NCBI GenBank assembly: GCA_049642465.1
Contig: JBAROV010000135.1
Location: 1-64,000, forward strand
Direction of reading: 5' to 3'
From: CAWDPQ01 sp049642465
Lineage (GTDB): Bacteria; Acidobacteriota; Vicinamibacteria; Vicinamibacterales; 2-12-FULL-66-21
DNA length: 64,000 nt
Position 1 is the first letter of the stretch, and every line of letters starts with the position of its first letter. The notes beneath the pieces are model-generated. The model did no database searches. It was not told the origin of the DNA and saw nothing but the letters and a program-made list of their open reading frames with translations. Shown here piece after piece: positions 39,250-47,543 of the stretch. Both the position numbers and the translations under genes were made by a program.

Positions 39250-40719
39250 TCACGCCGCGTTCTTGACCAGACTGGGGAGCTCGCGGCTCCACGGCGTGAC
39301 GTGTTCGTATGCGGATGCCGCGTGCAGCACAGTCGCTTCGTCCATTCGCCGGCCCGTCAGCTGCAAGCCCACCGGCAACCCCTCGGGAGTAAAACCGCAG
39401 GGGATGCTCACGGCGGGAAGGCCGGCGAGATTTGCGCCAACCGTGAACACGTCCGCCAGGTACATCTGGATGGGATCCGCGATCCGTTCGCCAATCGGGA
39501 AGGCGGCCGTCGGGCTCGTCGGCATGGCGACGAGATCCACAGTTTCCAGCGCCGCGTCGTAATCCCCTTTGATCAGGGTCCGCACCTGCTGTGCCTTCAG
39601 GTAGTACGCATCGTAATAGCCTGCGCTCAGCACGTAGGTGCCGAGCATGATGCGGCGCTTGACCTCGGCGCCGAATCCGGAACCGCGCGTGCTCTCGTAC
39701 ATCGACGCCAATGTCGATGCGTCGGCACGACGGCCGAATCGAACGCCATCGTAGCGTGCGAGGTTCGAGCTGGCTTCCGCAGTCGCGATGAGGTAGTAGA
39801 CCGGGATCGCGTGTCGGCTATGCGGCAGTTCGACATCGATCAGCGACGCTCCACGTTCTTCCAGCACGGCGAGCGCCTGGTTGAAGGCCGACAGAACGCC
39901 GGCCTCGACCCCTTCTCCAACGAGGGCGCGCGGCACACCAATCCGGATGCCTTTGACCGAGTCCCCTGAGGAGTCCGTGTTGAAGTCAGGGAGCGGGTCG
40001 CGCGAGGATGTGGCGTCGCGTGCATCGTTGCCCGCAATCACCGAGAGCGCGAGCGCCACGTCTTCCACCGAGGTGGCCATGGGGCCGATTTGATCCAGCG
40101 ACGAGGCGAACGCAAGAAGGCCATACCTCGAAACGCGCCCGTAGGTCGGCTTGAGCCCGACGATGCCGCAGAGCGCCGCCGGCTGTCGAATCGATCCCCC
40201 AGTGTCGCTGCCGAGTGCGAGCGGCACCATGCGCGCGGCCACGGCGGCTGCCGATCCTCCGCTCGATCCACCCGGAATGCGATCGGTCAGCCAGGGGTTG
40301 CGCGTCGGGCCGTACGCCGAGTTCTCCGTGGATGAACCCATGGCAAACTCGTCGCAATTGGTTTTGCCGACGATGATGGCGCCTGCACTTTCCAGGCGCT
40401 CGATCACCGCGGCGTCGTAGGGCGGAATGTACGAGTCGAGGATCCGTGAGCTCGCGGTCGTTCTCAGCCCGCGCGTGCAGATGTTGTCTTTGACTGCGAC
40501 CGGCACGCCGAGCAGCGGCAGCCCGGAGAGCTCTGCCCGTCGCAGATCCAGTTCCGCGGCGCGCGCGCGTGCACGTTCGGCATCCACAATCCGAAACGCA
40601 CCGATCCGGCCGTCAAGCGCGGCGATGCGTTCGAGGGTCGCGTCGCAGACCTCGGTTGCCGACGCACGCCCGGCGGCGATGGCGCGGCGGATTTCAACGG
40701 CGGTCTGCGGGAGCGTCAT
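39250..40719 (-). CDS. gatA: Glutamyl-tRNA(Gln) amidotransferase subunit A
   Basis: Encodes 489 residues of the amidase-signature family: catalytic Lys in GVPVAVKDNICT, and the Gly/Ser-rich loop PGGSSGGSAAAVAARMVPLALGSDTGGSIRQPAALCGIVGLKPTYG, which holds the cis-Ser and nucleophile Ser. It makes ammonia from glutamine for conversion of Glu-tRNA(Gln). ATG 40719 overlaps gatC by 4 bp. gatB is not in the window. Confidence 0.97.
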   Translation of the reverse strand: MTLPQTAVEIRRAIAAGRASATEVCDATLERIAALDGRIGAFRIVDAERARARAAELDLRRAELSGLPLLGVPVAVKDNICTRGLRTTASSRILDSYIPPYDAAVIERLESAGAIIVGKTNCDEFAMGSSTENSAYGPTRNPWLTDRIPGGSSGGSAAAVAARMVPLALGSDTGGSIRQPAALCGIVGLKPTYGRVSRYGLLAFASSLDQIGPMATSVEDVALALSVIAGNDARDATSSRDPLPDFNTDSSGDSVKGIRIGVPRALVGEGVEAGVLSAFNQALAVLEERGASLIDVELPHSRHAIPVYYLIATAEASSNLARYDGVRFGRRADASTLASMYESTRGSGFGAEVKRRIMLGTYVLSAGYYDAYYLKAQQVRTLIKGDYDAALETVDLVAMPTSPTAAFPIGERIADPIQMYLADVFTVGANLAGLPAVSIPCGFTPEGLPVGLQLTGRRMDEATVLHAASAYEHVTPWSRELPSLVKNAA

Positions 40720-41018
40720 CCGCCGATCACCCGCGGCACCCTGAAGAGACCAGCCGCCAGATTCGCGTCAGGCGCCGCCGCCAAGGCATCGTCGCGATTG
40801 AGGCCCGGGCGCTCCTGGTCCTCACGGAGCGACTCCGGGCTCGCGAACGCGTGGGACGTGGGAGGGACTCCGGTGGTATCCACTTCCTGGACCTGTTCGG
40901 CGTACGCGAGGATGTCGGCCAGCTGCTTCGCGAAGAGCGCTCGCTCGTCACTGGTCAGTTCGAGGCGCGCCAGTTCTGCGATGCGATCCACATCGTCGGG
41001 AGTGAAATGAGCGGGCAT
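40716..41018 (-). CDS. gatC: Glutamyl-tRNA(Gln) amidotransferase subunit C
   Basis: Encodes 100 residues: FTPDDVDRIAELARLELTSDERALFAKQLADILAYAEQVQEVDTTGVPP is the typical N-terminal helix pair and belt; the tail LREDQERPGLNRDDALAAAPD wraps around the A/B interface. It is the first gene of the gatCA pair. Confidence 0.96.
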   Translation of the reverse strand: MPAHFTPDDVDRIAELARLELTSDERALFAKQLADILAYAEQVQEVDTTGVPPTSHAFASPESLREDQERPGLNRDDALAAAPDANLAAGLFRVPRVIGG

Positions 41019-41108
41019 AGCGGACTACGATGCTAACGCAAAATGGGTGGCGGCCGGTCTATTAGCTCGGTGGTTGATTAACAGCGGCTGACGTTCTATT
41101 ACTCGTCT

Positions 41109-41942
41109 ATGCGGATCCGACCTGCGGCAGTCGCCGGGAGCTGGTACCCGGGCACCCGGGGCGCGCTCGAGCGGGACGTCGATATCTACCTCTCCGCGGC
41201 CTCACCGGGCCCCGGGGGTGTGGTGACCGCCATCATTTCACCCCATGCCGGGCTGATGTTTTCGGGTCCGGTCGCGGCGTACGCCTACAAGGCCATCTCG
41301 TCCGCAGAGTATGAGGTTGCCGTTCTCGTCGGGCCGTCACACTACGTCGGCTTCGACGGTGTCGCTCTGTACTCCGAAGGCGGCTTCGAATCTCCGCTCG
41401 GGGTCGCCTGCATCGACGACGAGGGTGCGCAGGCCATCGCGGCTTCTTCGATCGTCCAAGAGTTGCCATCGGCGCATCGGCGTGAGCATTCGCTGGAAAT
41501 GCAGCTGCCGTTTCTGCAACGAGTACTGCCCGATGTGAAGATCGTGCCGCTCTTGATGGGCTACCAGACGCGCGACACCATCGGTGCGCTGGCCTCCGCT
41601 CTGGCATCGTCGTTCGCGGCTCGCCGAACGTTGCTCATCGCGAGCACCGACCTCTCTCACTACTTCGACGCGAAGACGGCAACAGCCCTCGACTCACGGG
41701 TACAGCACGCCGTGAACACCTTCAATGCTGACGGCCTGCTGGATATTTTCGAGGAGTACCCGGAGCACGAACGCGGGCGATACGTCGCGTGCGGCGGTGG
41801 CCCGGCCATTTCGGTGCTCATGGCCGCGCGGATGATGGGCGCACGCGAGGCACGCGTCCTCAAGTACGCGCATTCCGGAGAAATCTCTGGCGATTACGAT
41901 GCCGTCGTCGGGTATCTCGCCGCGGCCATTGGACTGTTCTGA
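41109..41942 (+). CDS. amrB: AmmeMemoRadiSam system protein B (Memo family)
   Basis: Encodes 277 residues. Memo fold with the conserved His ligands: ISPHAGLMFSGPVAAYAYK, VLVGPSHYVGFDGVALY, EHSLEMQLPFLQ, ASTDLSHYFD and a Cys near the end (YVACGGGPAIS). Related to extradiol dioxygenases; the human homologue MEMO1 binds copper. The next gene encodes the AMMECR1 partner. The third member of this system, a radical SAM protein, is not found nearby. Confidence 0.93.
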   Translation: MRIRPAAVAGSWYPGTRGALERDVDIYLSAASPGPGGVVTAIISPHAGLMFSGPVAAYAYKAISSAEYEVAVLVGPSHYVGFDGVALYSEGGFESPLGVACIDDEGAQAIAASSIVQELPSAHRREHSLEMQLPFLQRVLPDVKIVPLLMGYQTRDTIGALASALASSFAARRTLLIASTDLSHYFDAKTATALDSRVQHAVNTFNADGLLDIFEEYPEHERGRYVACGGGPAISVLMAARMMGAREARVLKYAHSGEISGDYDAVVGYLAAAIGLF

Positions 41943-41957
41943 CTCGACTTGGATTGA

Positions 41958-42491
41958 ATGCTGAATGAAACCCAAAAGGCAGCACTCCTGGAGTTGGCCA
42001 GAGGTTCGATCGCCGAACGAGTGCGCGGCGATCGACTGCTGGTCCCGGAGCTGCCGGAGTTTCCGGAGGCGACCGGGGTGTTCGTGACGATCAAAAGTGC
42101 AGGCACGCTCCGCGGTTGCCTTGGAACGCTCGAGAACCGGCGTGGTCTGCCCAACGAAGTTGTTCGGTGTGCCGCCGATTCCGCGACGCAGGATCCTCGC
42201 TTCTCGCCGGTGCAAGTCGCTGAGCTCGACGATTTGCGTCTGGAACTGTCCGTGCTTGGACCGCTCGAGAAGATCGACCCGGTTCCAGGGGCCTTCACGA
42301 TCGGTGTGCACGGCCTCGTGGTGGAGCAGGGCCGTAGGCGAGGGTTGTTGCTGCCTCAGGTCGCCACTGAGTGGGGCTGGACGCCCGAACAATTTCTCGG
42401 GCAAACGTGCGTGAAGGCGGGGTTGCGCACCGACGCCTGGCAGACGGGTGCCACGGTCTACAGATTCTCTGCCGAGGTTTTTGGCGAATAA
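41958..42491 (+). CDS. amrA: AmmeMemoRadiSam system protein A (AMMECR1 domain)
   Basis: Encodes 177 residues. The AMMECR1 hallmark LRGCLGTLEN (about 51-60) is present, with GVFVTIKSAGT before it and LELSVLGPLEKI and LLLPQVATEWGWTPEQFLGQTCVKAGL after it. 15 bp after amrB and overlapping the next gene (TAATG), so the three are one transcript. Molecular function unknown; proposed links are to RNA or base modification. Confidence 0.93.
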   Translation: MLNETQKAALLELARGSIAERVRGDRLLVPELPEFPEATGVFVTIKSAGTLRGCLGTLENRRGLPNEVVRCAADSATQDPRFSPVQVAELDDLRLELSVLGPLEKIDPVPGAFTIGVHGLVVEQGRRRGLLLPQVATEWGWTPEQFLGQTCVKAGLRTDAWQTGATVYRFSAEVFGE

Positions 42492-43414
42492 TGTCCCGGC
42501 TCCCACCCCACCGCGCAAACGACGCGCGGCGGGGACCCCGGCTCGGTGCGCATCTTTCGATAGCAGGAGGTCTGCCCCGCGCCGTCGATCGCGCGGTCGC
42601 GTCGAAATGCGAGGCCCTGCAGATCTTTACGAAGTCAGCGGGTCAGTGGCGTGCTCGAACGTTGCCCGATGACGAAGTCGTGCTGTTTCGAAGACGGGTC
42701 GCGGAAACAGGTATTCGGCCCGTCGTGGCCCACAACAGCTACCTCATTAACATTGCGGCGGCCGCACCAGCGTTGCGCCTGCAGTCGCTCAACGCGCTGC
42801 GCGAGGAACTCGATCGCGCCGACAGGCTCGGGCTCGACGCGCTCGTCATGCATCCCGGATCGTACACCACGGGATCCGAAGAAGAAGGCCTGCAGTTGAT
42901 TGCTGACGGATTGCGCACGCTCCTCGCTGAGCGGCCAGCGGGTGGGGCGATGATCCTGCTCGAACACACGGCAGGCCAGGGAACCAACCTCGGACATCGA
43001 TTCGAGCATCTGGCGTCGATCATCGATCGCCTCGACGGATCGCCGCGCGTCGGTGTCTGTCTCGATACCTGCCACCTGTTGACCGCCGGCTACGATCTTT
43101 GTTCCGACGAGGGGTACAAGCGAACGTTCCGGGAGTTCGATCGGTTGATCGGTCTCGACCGGATCCAGCTCTTTCATCTGAATGATTCCAAGAAGCCGTG
43201 CGGCAGTCGAATCGATCGTCACGAGCACATCGGCAAGGGCTGCCTCGGCCTGGAGCCGTTTCGGCGACTGCTGAACGATCGGAGATTTGCCACACTTCCG
43301 ATGTTGCTCGAAACGCCAAAGCTCGAAACGCCCGAGAGTCAGCGCAGATCCGACGTGGACCCGTGGGACGCCCGTAATCTCCGAACGCTGAGAAAACTCC
43401 TCCGAACGGTATGA
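42491..43414 (+). CDS. nfo: Endonuclease IV (AP endonuclease)
   Basis: Encodes 307 residues from ATG 42491, overlapping the amrA TAA by one base; an open frame further upstream is shadow. TIM-barrel Xfo family: RLGAHLSIAGGLPRAV, LDALVMHPGSYTTG, MILLEHTAGQGTNLG, GVCLDTCHLLTAGYD, QLFHLNDSKKPCGSRIDRHEHIGKG and LLETPK, which together hold the three-zinc site. It cleaves 5' to abasic sites in base excision repair. The C-terminus is followed directly by a long heptamer repeat. Confidence 0.95.
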   Translation: MSRLPPHRANDARRGPRLGAHLSIAGGLPRAVDRAVASKCEALQIFTKSAGQWRARTLPDDEVVLFRRRVAETGIRPVVAHNSYLINIAAAAPALRLQSLNALREELDRADRLGLDALVMHPGSYTTGSEEEGLQLIADGLRTLLAERPAGGAMILLEHTAGQGTNLGHRFEHLASIIDRLDGSPRVGVCLDTCHLLTAGYDLCSDEGYKRTFREFDRLIGLDRIQLFHLNDSKKPCGSRIDRHEHIGKGCLGLEPFRRLLNDRRFATLPMLLETPKLETPESQRRSDVDPWDARNLRTLRKLLRTV

Positions 43415-43417
43415 TCG

Positions 43418-43547
43418 TCTGTGGTCTTTGGTCTGTGGTCTGTGGTCTTCGGTCTCTGGTCTGGACAGCCCCGAGCCCCGAGATCAGAGACCAGAGACCA
43501 GAGACCAGAGACCAGAGACCAGAGACCAGAGACCAGAGACCAGAGAC
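43418..43547. repeat. Heptamer hairpin: GGTCTGT block, then eight perfect AGACCAG units
   Basis: Six GGTCTGT/GGTCTCT-type heptamers (43424-43465) are followed by a 15-bp centre, one AGATCAG and then eight exact tandem copies of AGACCAG (43488-43543) that run into AGAC-ATG, the next start codon. The two blocks are complementary (GGTCTCT with AGACCAG-type). It is the longest and most uniform repeat in the window. There is no Shine-Dalgarno sequence other than the AGAG within the repeat. Confidence 0.92.
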
Positions 43548-44420
43548 ATGTTTCGACCGATGACTCTCCTGTTGATCGTCGTGGCGCTCGGCTGTCCGCA
43601 CTCGGCCGAGGCGTGGGGATTCGAAGTCCACAAGTACATTCTCGATCGCGCCATCCCGCTGTTGCCTCCCGAGATTCGTCCGTTCTTTGCGAAGTACCGG
43701 ACCAGCATCGTCGAGCACGCGATCGACCCGGATTTGTGGCGGACAGCCGGCTGGGAAGCGGAACCTCCGCGTCATTTCGTGGACCTGGATGCGTACGGTC
43801 CCTACCCGTTCAAAGAAATGCCCCGCGACTTCGAGGCGGCGGTCAAACGTTATGGGCGGGACTTCGTCGAAAAGAACGGCACGCTGCCCTGGCGGACGGA
43901 CGAGATTTTCATCAAACTCACCGAAGCGTTTACGCAGAAAACGCCGTACTCCCGCGACAACATCAAGTTCTTCTCATCGGTGATTGGTCATTACGTCAGC
44001 GACGCGCACGTGCCGTTCCACGCGGCGCTGAACTATGACGGGCAGTTGACCGGGCAGCGAGGGATCCATTCGCGTTTTGAAAGCGAATTGTTTCTGCGAT
44101 ACGAGCCTCGGCTCCAGGTCAGCCCCGCGCCTCTCGTCCAGGTGCCAAGCGCACGCAATCTGATCTTCGATACCTTGGTCGAGAGCTTCCCGTTCGTCCA
44201 AACGATCCTGGATGCCGACAAGGTTGCCGTGAGCGGGCGCGAGTTCTACGACGACGAGTACTTTGCGAGTTTCTTCGCGAAGGTGAGGCCGATCGTCGAG
44301 CGTCGGCTCGCAGGGGCCATCACCGCGACGGCGTCAATCATTACGGCTGCCTGGGTCAACGCCGGGCGGCCGTTGCTGCCGCCCGAGGACAAACGCGAGC
44401 CTCGACGAGTGGGACGTTAA
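43548..44420 (+). CDS. Exported zinc-dependent phospholipase C / P1-nuclease-like protein
   Basis: Encodes 290 residues from ATG 43548. A signal peptide ends AEA, so the mature protein should begin with Trp23 (WGFEVHKYILDRA). In this superfamily the N-terminal Trp provides amino and carbonyl ligands to zinc, and the H in WGxxxHK is the next ligand. Later VIGHYVSDAHVPFHAALNYDG gives the H-x3-D-x-H-x-P-x-H cluster, and HSRFESELF the final H/E region. It likely hydrolyses phosphodiesters (lipid or nucleic acid) in the periplasm. Its TAA and the convergent mgtC TAA overlap in TTAA. Confidence 0.8.
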   Translation: MFRPMTLLLIVVALGCPHSAEAWGFEVHKYILDRAIPLLPPEIRPFFAKYRTSIVEHAIDPDLWRTAGWEAEPPRHFVDLDAYGPYPFKEMPRDFEAAVKRYGRDFVEKNGTLPWRTDEIFIKLTEAFTQKTPYSRDNIKFFSSVIGHYVSDAHVPFHAALNYDGQLTGQRGIHSRFESELFLRYEPRLQVSPAPLVQVPSARNLIFDTLVESFPFVQTILDADKVAVSGREFYDDEYFASFFAKVRPIVERRLAGAITATASIITAAWVNAGRPLLPPEDKREPRRVGR

Positions 44421-44869
44421 TCCTTTTGGCGAGATCCGTAACGACGGTCGATCGCGGCTTCGATCGGGTGCAGCAGCAGCAGGACGACGACTGTGACGAT
44501 CGTTGCGATGAAGGCGAGATGATATTCGCCCCCTCCTGCCGCGACGCCGACCGCCGCGTTGACCCAGACCGTCGCCGCGGTCGTGAGTCCCTGGACGCCG
44601 CCGTCCCTTCGGAGGATGGCGCCGGCCCCGAGAAAACCAATCCCGGTGACGATCTGTGCGGCGAGCCTGCCGGGGTCCGCACCGGGTATTCCTGCCGCCA
44701 TGTCGATCGACATCAGCGTGAAGAGCGCCGAACCGATTGCGATCAGGATATTGGTCCGCAGACCGGCGGACTTCTGCCGCAACTCGCGTTCGAAACCCAA
44801 CACGCTGCCAAGGAGGGCAGCGGTCAGCAGCCGGGTGACCAGCTCAGCATCTGAAAGTGACGGTGTCAT
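44417..44869 (-). CDS. MgtC/SapB family membrane protein
   Basis: Encodes 150 residues from ATG 44869. Four hydrophobic helices with the family motifs LLGSVLGFERELRQKSAGLRTNILIAIGSALFTLMS and GIGFLGAGAILRRDGGVQGLTTAATVWVNAAVG. MgtC-type proteins help growth at low magnesium, partly by regulating the F-ATPase; this protein has only the N-terminal membrane domain and lacks the cytosolic ACT-like tail of Salmonella MgtC, as in SapB. Confidence 0.92.
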   Translation of the reverse strand: MTPSLSDAELVTRLLTAALLGSVLGFERELRQKSAGLRTNILIAIGSALFTLMSIDMAAGIPGADPGRLAAQIVTGIGFLGAGAILRRDGGVQGLTTAATVWVNAAVGVAAGGGEYHLAFIATIVTVVVLLLLHPIEAAIDRRYGSRQKD

Positions 44870-44917
44870 AGGCTCGTGGCACTTTGCTTGCACAGTTCAG
44901 CTCGGAGGCTGAACAGC

Positions 44918-45061
44918 ATGCTTTGGACGATCGTTGTAATCCTGCTGGTGCTCTGGTTGCTCGGAATCACATTGAAGGTCACGAGCGGTCTGATTCACCT
45001 GCTGCTGGTCATCGCGCTGATTGTCATCGTCGTCCGGCTCCTCAGCGGGCGGCGCGTGTAA
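44918..45061 (+). CDS. Lmo0937/DUF5670-type small membrane protein
   Basis: Encodes 47 residues from ATG 44918 with GGAGG nine bases upstream. MLWTIVVILLVLWLLGI then LIHLLLVIALIVIVVRLLSGRRV is the two-helix pattern of this widespread small family, often repeated in genomes and linked to stress genes. Function unknown. Confidence 0.85.
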   Translation: MLWTIVVILLVLWLLGITLKVTSGLIHLLLVIALIVIVVRLLSGRRV

Positions 45062-45068
45062 GCTACCA

Positions 45069-45644
45069 CTACGGGATCAGCCACAGTCTGGTCCGATCGA
45101 GAGGCACCTCGATATCCGCGTGCCAACTTGGCCGGGTGGGAGTGCGCAGCTGGATGTCGTACCGGCCGGCCGGTACCACGAACAGCATGTAGTCGTCATT
45201 CCCCCCCGCAACCGGAATCGCCGCGGGCCGACTCCTTTCGCCCGCGGCGTAAATCGCCAAATCGGGCACGGCGCCGGGGCTCGGGGATCGTACCTGCAAC
45301 GCTCCGTATCCATTCGTAAAGTTCACGACCTCGAGGTGCCTTCCGCTCTCGTCAGGATAGGGCATGACCACGAGGCGTTCTGCCCATCTGATGTTGACCA
45401 CACGGCCGTCGCGTTCCCTGACGACTTGTGCATCGTAGATACCTGGAGCGACAGTGAAGAGGTGCTTGCCGTCCTGCGCTTGTGCCTGCGCAATGGGGCT
45501 GGAACGTTCTCCGGCGCGGTGAATGGAGACGCGGGTGTCGCGCGTGACTTCCTCAGCGCCAACGAACACGCGAATCTCGAGCGCCAGCGTCGCGGGCTCT
45601 TTCTGCCCGAGCAGCAGACTCGTGGCCAGCAGCAGGCAGCGCAT
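45069..45644 (-). CDS. Hypothetical exported protein with two repeated beta-domains
   Basis: Encodes 191 residues with a short signal-like N-terminus (MRCLLLATSLLLGQ). No family recognised. An internal duplication is visible: VSIHRAGERSSP...LFTVAPGIYDAQVVR (about 39-80) and LAIYAAGERSRP...MLFVVPAGRYDIQLR (about 127-168) share the RAGERS / F-V-x-P-[AG]-x-Y-D pattern, suggesting two similar Ig- or CpeT-like beta sandwiches. Likely secreted or periplasmic. Confidence 0.65.
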   Translation of the reverse strand: MRCLLLATSLLLGQKEPATLALEIRVFVGAEEVTRDTRVSIHRAGERSSPIAQAQAQDGKHLFTVAPGIYDAQVVRERDGRVVNIRWAERLVVMPYPDESGRHLEVVNFTNGYGALQVRSPSPGAVPDLAIYAAGERSRPAAIPVAGGNDDYMLFVVPAGRYDIQLRTPTRPSWHADIEVPLDRTRLWLIP

Positions 45645-45660
45645 GCGCGAATATTACCCC

Positions 45661-45700
45661 GTCTTTGGTCTTCGGTCTTCGGTCTCCAGACACTAGAGAC
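45661..45700. repeat. GGTCTTC/GGTCTCC heptamer repeat
   Basis: GTCTTT, then GGTCTTC twice and GGTCTCC, followed by a partial complement (AGACACTAGAGACC). It lies between the stop of the minus-strand gene at 45701 and the start of the exported protein gene at 45644, and is the same family as 18496 and 43418. Confidence 0.75.
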
Positions 45701-46390
45701 CTACGACTCCGCGCCAGATTCCGCCATACGTTTGAAAAACGACTCGAGATGCTCGAGCCGGAGCCTGTCGGCGATATCGCGGACTCGCGGCTCGCGCACT
45801 TCCGGGCCGAGCTCCAGGGTGCGGCGAAGCTCGCTCAGCGGCGCGCTGCTTTCGTTTCGCCATTCCATGACCGCCAGGCCCTGACGGGCGCCGCGGAGCG
45901 ACAAATAGTGTCCGACGATGCGAAATGCGAAGTAGTACGCGAGTACGTTGGGTCCCGGAACGAGGATCAGCACGCCTGACGCAATGAAGCCGAGCGAGTC
46001 GATGATCAACCAGAAGCGGTGCTTGTCGAAATCCGCGCTGAGCTGGCGGCTTCGTTCGGCGACTGCCGTGGTTTCGGGGATATCGTCGGGGTAGAAGAAT
46101 GCTGCCGTTTGCTGCCGTCGCAGATGCCAGAGCAGCCGTTGCTCCGCGATGCTTTCCACGACCCATCGCAGCGTTCGTCGTTTCACGCGCGACATCCAGC
46201 CAGCCGGCTCGTTATCCTTTTTGCCATGATGCCGCTCCCGCTCCGCTTCGGCGATGGTTTCGCGGAATCGATGCACCATCCGCTTGAAGAACCCCTCTGG
46301 CTGTTCGGAACCCGAAGCGTCGGGTTCGTCGGGGACCTCGCAATAGAGCTCGTAGCGTGCCGCGGCGACCGGGACCAGAAAGACTTCCAT
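45701..46390 (-). CDS. Mitochondrial K+-H+ exchange-related family protein (Mit_KHE1-like)
   Basis: Encodes 229 residues from ATG 46390 (MEVFLVPVAAARYELYCE); GTG 46426 is an alternative. The N-terminal motif VFLVPV-x-RYELY and the central FWLIIDSLGFIASGVLILVPGPNVLAYYFAFRIVGHYLSLRGARQGL, with two adjacent membrane helices and a P-G-P-N turn, agree with my recollection of the bacterial members of Pfam Mit_KHE1. The yeast member (YDL183C) is tied to mitochondrial potassium-proton exchange. No biochemical role is established in bacteria. Divergent from lpxD. Confidence 0.6.
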   Translation of the reverse strand: MEVFLVPVAAARYELYCEVPDEPDASGSEQPEGFFKRMVHRFRETIAEAERERHHGKKDNEPAGWMSRVKRRTLRWVVESIAEQRLLWHLRRQQTAAFFYPDDIPETTAVAERSRQLSADFDKHRFWLIIDSLGFIASGVLILVPGPNVLAYYFAFRIVGHYLSLRGARQGLAVMEWRNESSAPLSELRRTLELGPEVREPRVRDIADRLRLEHLESFFKRMAESGAES

Positions 46391-46461
46391 GGACTGGTCT
46401 ACGATAGCATCCGCGCTGGCGTTCACCGGTTCCGAGCGCTTCCCTACTCCAAGGAGCCCTT

Positions 46462-47493
46462 TTGAAGTTGCAGGACATTGCCGATCGTCTGGGTTGTACG
46501 CTCGACGGCGACGGCACGATTGAGATCACTCGGGTCGCGCGGATCGAGGAAGCGGGTCCGGGCGACCTGACGTTCTTTGCAAATCCGAGGTACGCGTCCG
46601 AACTGCGTGCCACGCGGGCATCGGCCGTGATCCTGGGCGAGCGCGCCGAACGGGCACCCTGCGCCATGCTTCGGACGCGTGAGCCCTACGTTGTCTTCGG
46701 GCGAGCCGTGGCGTTGTTCGCCGGCACGGAAGCGCCACCGCCCGGTGTGCATCCTCGAGCCTATGTCGGGGCAGGCGCCAGCGTCGCGCCTGATGCGTCG
46801 ATTGGTGCATTGGCCGTCGTGGAGGAAGGTGCGAAGGTTGGTGCACGCACCATCGTTCATCCCAACGTGACGATCGGCCGGCACGCGCAGCTCGGAGAAG
46901 ACTGCATCATCCACTCGGGTGCGTCGATTCGCGAGCGCGTGAGAATTGGAAACAGGGTCGTGATTCAGAACGGTGCAGTCGTCGGGAGCGACGGATTCGG
47001 CTTTGCGCGGCGGGCCGACGGGACGCACGAAAAAATCCCGCAAGTTGGCGACGTCGTCGTCGAAGACGATGTGGAAATAGGCGCCAACAGCGCTATCGAT
47101 CGGCCGGCAGTGGGGGAAACGCGAATTGGTGCGGGCACGAAGATCGACAACCTCGTGCAAATCGCACACGGTGTCGCGATCGGAAAGCGTGTGCTGCTTG
47201 CAGGTCAGGTGGGCATCGCCGGCAGCACCATCATCGAAGACGACGTGACGTTGGCTGGACAGGTGGGTGTTGCGGGACACATCACGATTGGCAAGGGGGT
47301 GGTTGCCACCGCGCAAACGGGCATTCCCAATTCCGTCGAGGCCGGCGGTTTCATCTCCGGCTACCCGGCCATCCCGAATCGAGACTGGCTCAAGGCGTCG
47401 GCAGTCTTCAGGAGACTTCCCGAATTGCGCAAGGAACTAGCGGACCTGCAGCGGCGGCTTGCTCGGCTCGAGGGCGAGCGGGGGGGCGAGTGA
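46462..47493 (+). CDS. lpxD: UDP-3-O-acylglucosamine N-acyltransferase
   Basis: Encodes 343 residues from TTG 46462, chosen for AAGGAG 5 bases upstream and the conserved MKLQDIADRLG. Uridine-binding domain (about 1-100; DLTFFANPRYASEL), then hexapeptide left-handed beta-helix repeats with the catalytic His in NLVQIAHGVAIG, and a C-terminal helix (LRKELADLQRRLARLE). Third step of lipid A synthesis; with lpxB in the same stretch it shows a lipopolysaccharide outer membrane. Confidence 0.96.
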   Translation: MKLQDIADRLGCTLDGDGTIEITRVARIEEAGPGDLTFFANPRYASELRATRASAVILGERAERAPCAMLRTREPYVVFGRAVALFAGTEAPPPGVHPRAYVGAGASVAPDASIGALAVVEEGAKVGARTIVHPNVTIGRHAQLGEDCIIHSGASIRERVRIGNRVVIQNGAVVGSDGFGFARRADGTHEKIPQVGDVVVEDDVEIGANSAIDRPAVGETRIGAGTKIDNLVQIAHGVAIGKRVLLAGQVGIAGSTIIEDDVTLAGQVGVAGHITIGKGVVATAQTGIPNSVEAGGFISGYPAIPNRDWLKASAVFRRLPELRKELADLQRRLARLEGERGGE

Positions 47494-47543
47494 CGTCCTC
47501 TAAGCAGAGGTAGCCGTAGTCTTTGTGCCATAATCGATCCTCC

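Noticed and set aside
43481..43547. CRISPR array
   Set aside because: Repeats are only 7 bases with no spacers, and no cas genes are present.
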